This document shows, piece after piece, positions 59,544 to 64,000 of a DNA stretch of 64,000 nt; position 1 is the stretch's first letter, and each line of letters starts with the position of its first letter. This DNA comes from Sellimonas sp963559135 (lineage in GTDB: Bacteria; Bacillota; Clostridia; Lachnospirales; Lachnospiraceae), in assembly GCA_963559135.1 (NCBI GenBank), contig CAUWJP010000011.1:1-64000 (forward strand). The letters are read 5' to 3'. Under the pieces are notes generated by a model. It searched no databases, had not been told where the DNA came from, and saw only the letters and a list, made by a program, of their open reading frames with translations. The translations under genes were made by a program, and so were the position numbers.

Positions 59544-60950
59544 TTATATTTTTGCTGTCAACTCCTGATACAGTCTTTTTGCGTAGCTGTCAGTCATTCC
59601 ACAGATGTAATCCGTTACAAGCAAAATACGGAGGTATAGCTTCTCGATCTCTCCTTTTCCCTGAGACTGGTGCTGATATGCTTTCTTATAATTATCCGAA
59701 ATAAAAGCAAGCATGCGCCTGTCAATTGAATCCATCTTCTGCTTCGGATCGCTGTACCGGACAGCAGCCATTACAAATTTTTCCATCAAAAAGGAAAGAA
59801 TTCGCGATTCGGCCACTTCCATTTTATAAATTTCATCGGTCATAAACACATACTTTTCTGCGACGTGCCCGAGTACATCCATCAGTTCTTCTGCTTTTGT
59901 CCCTGCAAACAGATCCTTTTGATATTCTCCGCACATGATCGCCTCGTAATTCTCTGTAAATCCTTCTGTCGCGCAGGCAATCAGGAAGGACTGCACACGC
60001 ACAATCCAGTTTTTTACCGCATAGGCTTCCGGCTCTTCTTCCTCTCTTTCAACGGCACCTCGATAAAGTTCCATCAGGTGACCATAAGCCTGAAAGTTCT
60101 CTCCGGTATCTACCTTTTCCAGTTCTCTGGAAAGAGCCGAAAACGGCAGAAATCCTTTCACATAGGCGTCTTCGATATCCGCTGTTTTGTATGCAATATC
60201 ATCAGCCGCCTCCAGGATAAACGTCAACGGATGCCGGTTGTTTCCGGTTCCTGTCTCGCTGCTGATCTTAAGAAACAGTTCTTCATCCGCCAGATAATAT
60301 CCCAGCTTTTTCTGCTGGATTTTGTCACCGGACGGATCCACATGCAGAGAATCCACCGGGTACTTGACGATCGTATTTAACAGCGCATAGGTCAGATTCA
60401 TCCCGGTTTCATCCACAAGATAGTGAAGCTTGGTCACCAGACGGAAGGCCTGTGCATTTCCTTCAAAGTAATAAAAATCCGCCAGCATTCTTGGAGTAAA
60501 AACTTCCGTCAGCGGCTTCCCGTCGTATGTAATCTTTGTCAGATGTTCCTCAAACCATTCCCGGATTGTCGTCTCCCCAAAATGACCGAACGGTGGATTC
60601 CCGATATCGTGGATCAGCCCGGCGCACAACAGTATATTACAGATATCTTCCTTCATCTGCGGGGTGAATTCCGGATCCTTTCCATAAGTAAGGATATACT
60701 CCCCGATATTCTGTCCAAGCGATTTTCCAAAAGAAGAAACTTCCAGAGAATGAGTCAGTCTCGTTCTCACAAAATCACTTCGATCCAGCGGAAATACCTG
60801 CGTTTTATCCTGAAGCCGCCGAAATGACGCGCTCCCGATAATTCTGTGGTAATCCTTCTCGAAACTGCTTCGCAAATCTGTCCTGTTTTTCTCCTTATGT
60901 TTTCTCCCTGTCCGCTGACGCTTCGGGGACAACAGTCTGCTCCATTCCAT
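59544..60950 (-). CDS. dgt: Deoxyguanosinetriphosphate triphosphohydrolase-like protein
   Basis: A 468-residue HD-domain enzyme that splits dNTPs (classically dGTP) into nucleoside and triphosphate, balancing nucleotide pools. FRRLQDKTQVFPLDRSDFVRTRLTHSLEVS (its start at about residue 43) and LIHDIGNPPFGHFGE (about 111-125) carry the His and His-Asp metal ligands. ATG at 60950 follows AGGAGG by about 8 bases. It lies 35 bases after the VanY gene in the same direction. Confidence 0.93.
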   Translation of the reverse strand: MEWSRLLSPKRQRTGRKHKEKNRTDLRSSFEKDYHRIIGSASFRRLQDKTQVFPLDRSDFVRTRLTHSLEVSSFGKSLGQNIGEYILTYGKDPEFTPQMKEDICNILLCAGLIHDIGNPPFGHFGETTIREWFEEHLTKITYDGKPLTEVFTPRMLADFYYFEGNAQAFRLVTKLHYLVDETGMNLTYALLNTIVKYPVDSLHVDPSGDKIQQKKLGYYLADEELFLKISSETGTGNNRHPLTFILEAADDIAYKTADIEDAYVKGFLPFSALSRELEKVDTGENFQAYGHLMELYRGAVEREEEEPEAYAVKNWIVRVQSFLIACATEGFTENYEAIMCGEYQKDLFAGTKAEELMDVLGHVAEKYVFMTDEIYKMEVAESRILSFLMEKFVMAAVRYSDPKQKMDSIDRRMLAFISDNYKKAYQHQSQGKGEIEKLYLRILLVTDYICGMTDSYAKRLYQELTAKI

Positions 60951-60985
60951 ACAGCATTCCTCCTGTCCAAGAGAACTGTCATCTT

Positions 60986-61816
60986 TTAATACTCTTCATC
61001 CAAATATTCTTCCAGCGTTACACCCTGATCCCGGATCTCCAGTGCCGCCTCCACTCCAACATAGCGGTAATGCCACGGCTCATAAATGATCCCGGTATCT
61101 TCCAACTTGTCTTTCGGGTATCTCAGAATAAATCCATACTCATAGCAGTGCTCCATCAACCACTTCTGATCGTCTGTCTCGCCCTGCTTTTCATCCAGTC
61201 CGGCATAATCACTAGATACAATGTCCATTGCAAGACCTGTCGCATGCTCGCTCTCTCCCGGCCACGCAATCGACTTCGCTGTCTCAATGGCTGCCTCGTA
61301 ATAGGTCTTTCCCTGATTCACATAATCAATCATCGATTCATTAAACAGCTCTTTCTGCCGGTCCACAGACCGGTACGCCGAGCAGACGTAAAGGCTGTAC
61401 CCTTCGTCGCTGGCGGCTTTCAGCATGTTCTGCAGAGGTTCCAGTACCCTTGCATCCACCTGATGGGAATCGTCGATATTGGCAAGTTCCGGGACGTACC
61501 CGTCTTCCATCGGATGAGACTGGTTCACAAGCATCAGGTACCACGGCCTTGTCTCTTCATTCTGAGCCTCAGCCTGTTCCTTTACAGAATTATATTCTTT
61601 CTCAAGGGATTCATACTGATTATCTTTCTTCTGTACCGTCTCCGCAGCCTGCCGACCTTCCACATAGCGCCCCAGCGCAACGCCTCCTAGAAAGCCCACC
61701 ACAAGAACTGACACGCAGGAAACGAGAAACACTTTTCCCGGATGGCGCATCTTCCTGATCCGGTAACGTACCAGAAGCTCCAGTTTTCTTATTTTCTCTT
61801 TTGTCTGATCTTTCAT
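60986..61816 (-). CDS. VanY-family D-alanyl-D-alanine carboxypeptidase (M15B)
   Basis: A 276-residue membrane-anchored peptidase. One membrane segment (about 28-50), a coiled-coil stretch (about 58-85) and an extracytoplasmic M15 domain with SAYRS (about 154-158), the zinc motif SEHATGLAMDI (about 193-203) and EPWHYRYVG (about 253-261). It trims the terminal D-Ala from peptidoglycan stems. Found alone it is not evidence of vancomycin resistance, since no vanHAX genes are nearby. AAAGGAC precedes the ATG. Probably co-transcribed with the Sfp-type gene upstream. Confidence 0.92.
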   Translation of the reverse strand: MKDQTKEKIRKLELLVRYRIRKMRHPGKVFLVSCVSVLVVGFLGGVALGRYVEGRQAAETVQKKDNQYESLEKEYNSVKEQAEAQNEETRPWYLMLVNQSHPMEDGYVPELANIDDSHQVDARVLEPLQNMLKAASDEGYSLYVCSAYRSVDRQKELFNESMIDYVNQGKTYYEAAIETAKSIAWPGESEHATGLAMDIVSSDYAGLDEKQGETDDQKWLMEHCYEYGFILRYPKDKLEDTGIIYEPWHYRYVGVEAALEIRDQGVTLEEYLDEEY

Positions 61817-61840
61817 TCTACAGTCCTTTCTGTCTTTCTG

Positions 61841-62467
61841 TTACAGTATCACCCACCTCAGATTTTCTGCCATGTCCGGATCTTCCGAACATACAGCTGC
61901 AAAAAATCCTCTCTCCGGCTCCGGATATTCCCGGAAATAAAACCGGCCTTCTATTGTATCCGGCTTTCGTATCAATACCGGATCTTCCCCTTCACTCAGG
62001 CGGATTTCAAATGCATCCAGCGGAAGCTTCATTCCAAGCCTCGTTGCTTTCATAAAGCTTTCCTTCAAAACCCAGTAACGGTAAAACGCTTCCTTCCTCT
62101 CATCTTCAGACATCTTTTTCTGAATATAGTCCCATTCGGAGCGGCAGAAAAACCTTTTGGCCACTTTCAGCCTTGGAATCCCTGTCTTTTCCAGATCGCA
62201 TCCTGTCTGTACCGTTTCGGAATCCGCAATCGAGCACAAAACATAATGTCCGGAATGAGACAGATTAAATACCATCTTTTCCGAAAGCCCGCTCCCCCGG
62301 AGCGCTTTCTGATACAGCGCCCATGCACCGACACTTAAGGCCCGGTCTTCCTTCATCCGGATCCGATCCGCTTTTTCCTGTCTCCATTTCGGGATCTGCC
62401 GGTAATATACCTCATACTGTTTTTCATCCATCAGAGAAGCGGTATCAGCCGCCCATGTGTAAACCAT
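61841..62467 (-). CDS. 4'-phosphopantetheinyl transferase, Sfp type
   Basis: A 208-residue two-lobed transferase that loads coenzyme A-derived phosphopantetheine onto carrier proteins. Motifs: NLSHSGHYVLCSI (about 69-81), GCDLEK with Mg-binding Asp (about 90-95) and RYWVLKESFMKATRLGM (about 127-143). Sfp-type enzymes generally serve peptide or polyketide synthases, while fatty-acid synthesis uses AcpS; no synthase is in the window. ATG at 62467 is favoured because AGAGG lies 8 bases upstream; ATG 62473 overlaps the site. Confidence 0.92.
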   Translation of the reverse strand: MVYTWAADTASLMDEKQYEVYYRQIPKWRQEKADRIRMKEDRALSVGAWALYQKALRGSGLSEKMVFNLSHSGHYVLCSIADSETVQTGCDLEKTGIPRLKVAKRFFCRSEWDYIQKKMSEDERKEAFYRYWVLKESFMKATRLGMKLPLDAFEIRLSEGEDPVLIRKPDTIEGRFYFREYPEPERGFFAAVCSEDPDMAENLRWVIL

Positions 62468-62510
62468 ATCCATTTCCTCTCATCAAAACCTGCATTTATC
62501 AGGCCCCTTG

Positions 62511-62538
62511 ATTATAACACACTTCCCGGATTCTTCAA
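62511..62538 (-). promoter_or_regulatory. Promoter of the Sfp-vanY-dgt unit
   Basis: Minus-strand TTGAAG (62533-62538), 16-base spacer, TATAAT (62511-62516), about 45 bases before the Sfp start. Confidence 0.6.
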
Positions 62539-62578
62539 CTGTCCGGATTTTTCCATTGCCCCTGTTTCTGATCCACCA

Positions 62579-63067
62579 TCAGAATTTCAGCTGCATATCA
62601 TTCCATTTGGCACCGCCGTGGCTGGAATCTGCCACTCCGTGATTTTCAAATCCAAATCCTGCATAGTAATGTACCAGATGATCTTTACACGTCAGCACAA
62701 CACCTTTTCTGCCACACTCTCTCGCATGTTCAATCATCCTCTTAAGAAGACGCCCTGCAATTCCCTGTCTCCGGTACTCCGGCAGCACGTCAAGTCCAAA
62801 CACCGTCTGATAGTCCCCCTTCGGATCGTGAAGTCCGGTGTCATGGTACATTTCATCCGGCAGGTGAGCCTCTTTCGCCACAGCCCCATTAATAAATCCC
62901 ACTACTTTTCCGTCTGTTTCCGCCACAAAAAAGCAGTCCTGGAACGCATCCATCCTCTCCGCAATCTCTTTCTCCGTCGCTGCTTCTGCCTCCGGGAAAC
63001 ATTCCTTTTCTATCTTTGCGAGAACTTCCGCTTCTTCTCTTTTTGCATTTCTGATAATCATTTTCAT
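62579..63067 (-). CDS. GNAT-family N-acetyltransferase (AANAT-like)
   Basis: A 162-residue acetyltransferase. The acetyl-CoA loop is VLPEYRRQGIAGRLLKRMIE (about 90-109), and GVVLTCKDHLVHYYAGFGFE (about 117-136) resembles the arylalkylamine N-acetyltransferase-like branch, suggesting an amine substrate. Several ATGs occur in series (63079, 63070, 63067, 63061); 63067 lies 5 bases after GGAGG and is preferred. A terminator-like hairpin stands directly upstream in the leader. Confidence 0.85.
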   Translation of the reverse strand: MKMIIRNAKREEAEVLAKIEKECFPEAEAATEKEIAERMDAFQDCFFVAETDGKVVGFINGAVAKEAHLPDEMYHDTGLHDPKGDYQTVFGLDVLPEYRRQGIAGRLLKRMIEHARECGRKGVVLTCKDHLVHYYAGFGFENHGVADSSHGGAKWNDMQLKF

Positions 63068-63089
63068 CATTACCTCCATTTTACAGACA

Positions 63090-63120
63090 ACAAAAAACGA
63101 ATCTTGTTGCCAGATTCGTT
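63090..63120 (-). terminator. Terminator-like hairpin in the leader of the GNAT gene
   Basis: AACGAATCT (63112-63120) pairs with AGATTCGTT (63096-63104), 9 bp with a 7-base loop, followed by TTTTTTG on the minus strand, 25 bases before the GNAT ribosome site. No minus-strand gene lies upstream in the 240-base gap, so it may be an attenuator. An extended -10 box (TGCTACAAT, around 63190) on the minus strand could start the RNA. Confidence 0.6.
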
Positions 63121-63357
63121 TTCATCATACCACATTTCTGCGGTATACACTATTATTAATCACTAACTCCCTCTCTCCCTTTAGACAAACTCATTGTAGC
63201 ATGTTTATTCTATTCTTTCTATAGATTTTCCAAGTGGACAAAAAATTGGACAATCTTTTTTATTTTTACATCTAGTTTTTTTATTTCCTTTTCTTTATAA
63301 TAGTTCTAACACATGTTCCAAAACAGAACAATATCTTACAGTCAGGAGAAAAAAGCT
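63121..63357. other. AT-rich gap before the right-edge regulator
   Basis: No gene. It contains a plus-strand -10 box TATAAT (63296-63301) and an inverted repeat TGTTC-N7-GAACA (63314-63330) just downstream of it, a position suited to autorepression by the following HTH protein. Confidence 0.4.
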
Positions 63358-64000
63358 ATGTCAATGTTTTCAGATTTATTAGGGCAGCATATCGCGGCAA
63401 AAGGCACCAAATCAAACGAAATGGCGCAGTTTTGCGGAATTGAACGCTCCTTTATGTATAAAATTATCAAGGGGACACGACATGTAGCGAGCATGGATAC
63501 CGTTCTTTTGATGGCTGAGTACCTGCGGCTCACCCCTTCCGAACGAAATGACTTTATCAAATCCTACAAGATTTCCGTCGATGGTCTGGAAAACTACTAC
63601 CGCAGGAAAAATATCCTTGAATTATTTGAAAACTTCAGAAAGTACTCTGAGATTTATACTGCTCCGAATTATGAGCCTTTATCCTGTTTTCCGGATACTC
63701 CGGGCATCTCTACTATGACCGGGCAGAATGAAATCAATCACCAGTTATTCCATATTCTTTTTCTGGAATCGCAGATGAATAACCCTCAGATCCGTCTTCT
63801 GATCCAGCCGGATTCAGATTTTCTGATGAATCTTCTTCCGACACTGGGGTACGAAAACAAAAACCTGTCAATCAGCCATATTATCTGCTTTAATTCCAGC
63901 GATCAGCTGACGATTGACAAGAAAAACTACAACCTGACCTGTCTGAAGAAGATTCTTCCGGTCTACTGCTGTGCATGTAAGTACGATGTCTATTATTATT
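63358..64000 (+). CDS. XRE-like helix-turn-helix regulator, cut by the window end
   Basis: The first 214 codons of a longer protein; the frame is still open at base 64000. It starts MSMFSDLLGQHIAAKGTKSN, with a lambda-repressor-like helix-turn-helix (about 17-65: NEMAQFCGIERSFMYKIIKG). The following part (about 70-214) is mixed alpha/beta with no family I recognise (DGLENYYRRKNILELFENF). ATG at 63358 follows AGGAG by 9 bases. Probably a transcriptional regulator with a C-terminal sensor or effector domain. Confidence 0.75.
   Translation, partial: MSMFSDLLGQHIAAKGTKSNEMAQFCGIERSFMYKIIKGTRHVASMDTVLLMAEYLRLTPSERNDFIKSYKISVDGLENYYRRKNILELFENFRKYSEIYTAPNYEPLSCFPDTPGISTMTGQNEINHQLFHILFLESQMNNPQIRLLIQPDSDFLMNLLPTLGYENKNLSISHIICFNSSDQLTIDKKNYNLTCLKKILPVYCCACKYDVYYY

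Noticed and set aside
60986..61816. VanY as part of a glycopeptide-resistance cluster
   Set aside because: No vanH, vanA, vanX or linked vanRS genes are nearby; VanY-type peptidases are common housekeeping enzymes in Clostridia.
1..64000. CRISPR array, prophage, transposase or tRNA genes
   Set aside because: No regularly spaced repeats, phage or transposase proteins, or cloverleaf-like sequences were seen; the GGGGAC palindromes are the only mobile-type signal.

Overview
The window looks like chromosomal DNA of a low-to-moderate GC anaerobic Firmicute, most likely a gut Lachnospiraceae of the Ruminococcus gnavus / R. torques / Mediterraneibacter type. Signs are a large Gram-positive SRP RNA, an S-box (SAM-I) riboswitch, a CarD-type regulator, a Na+-type V-ATPase, an O2-reducing flavodiiron fusion protein, GH127 and GH129-like glycosidases, and lineage-specific hypothetical proteins. 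Species assignment is inference. No phage, insertion sequence transposase, CRISPR array, rRNA or tRNA gene was seen.

Layout. 1-5.9 kb: an Eis-like acetyltransferase facing the rpmG-secE-nusG-rplK-rplA operon, which ends after rplA instead of continuing into rplJL-rpoBC; then a degenerate PHP-fold protein and a CarD-like regulator. 6-13.7 kb: arginase-fold protein, FAD oxidoreductase, a decayed 3' end of a transsulfuration-enzyme gene, pepV, D-lyxose isomerase-like protein, GH127 beta-L-arabinofuranosidase behind a promoter-leader-terminator, and a flavodoxin-like protein. 13.8-25.9 kb: a carbohydrate locus with an ABC importer (binding protein and two permeases, no ATPase), a Gfo/Idh/MocA oxidoreductase, a DUF5696/GH129-like glycosidase, galE, an NahK-like N-acetylhexosamine kinase and a sugar-phosphate nucleotidyltransferase. 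Two paralogous AraC regulators frame it. The layout fits use of mucin-type galacto-N-biose or GalNAc glycans. 26-41 kb: CorA, the flavodiiron fusion, an SDR, GNAT, TrmH-family methylase plus GH3 NagZ-like enzyme, a two-component system, metK with riboswitch, murA, aroK and a SLC13-type permease.

41-50 kb: a nine-gene V-type ATPase operon; its K subunit keeps the residues that bind Na+ in Enterococcus hirae. 50-57.4 kb: a tight operon with trmL, aminotransferase, Lrp/AsnC regulator, PurM-like protein, VanW-like protein, a 33-residue membrane peptide, nth and a B12-binding radical SAM protein. 57.5-64 kb: SRP RNA, tadA, an acidic hypothetical protein, dgt, a VanY carboxypeptidase, an Sfp-type phosphopantetheinyl transferase, a GNAT with a terminator in its leader, and a truncated HTH regulator at the right edge.

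The clearest non-genic discovery is a two-site operator of 15-bp direct repeats 21 bp apart, at identical distance from the -10 box, in front of both the GH129-like gene and the Gfo/Idh/MocA-importer operon. It ties both transcripts to the adjacent AraC regulator. Other points of interest are three REP-like palindromes, a GC-rich structured insert between the SAM riboswitch and metK, the attenuator-like leader of the GH127 gene, and matching hairpins just upstream of the rplK and rplA ribosome binding sites.
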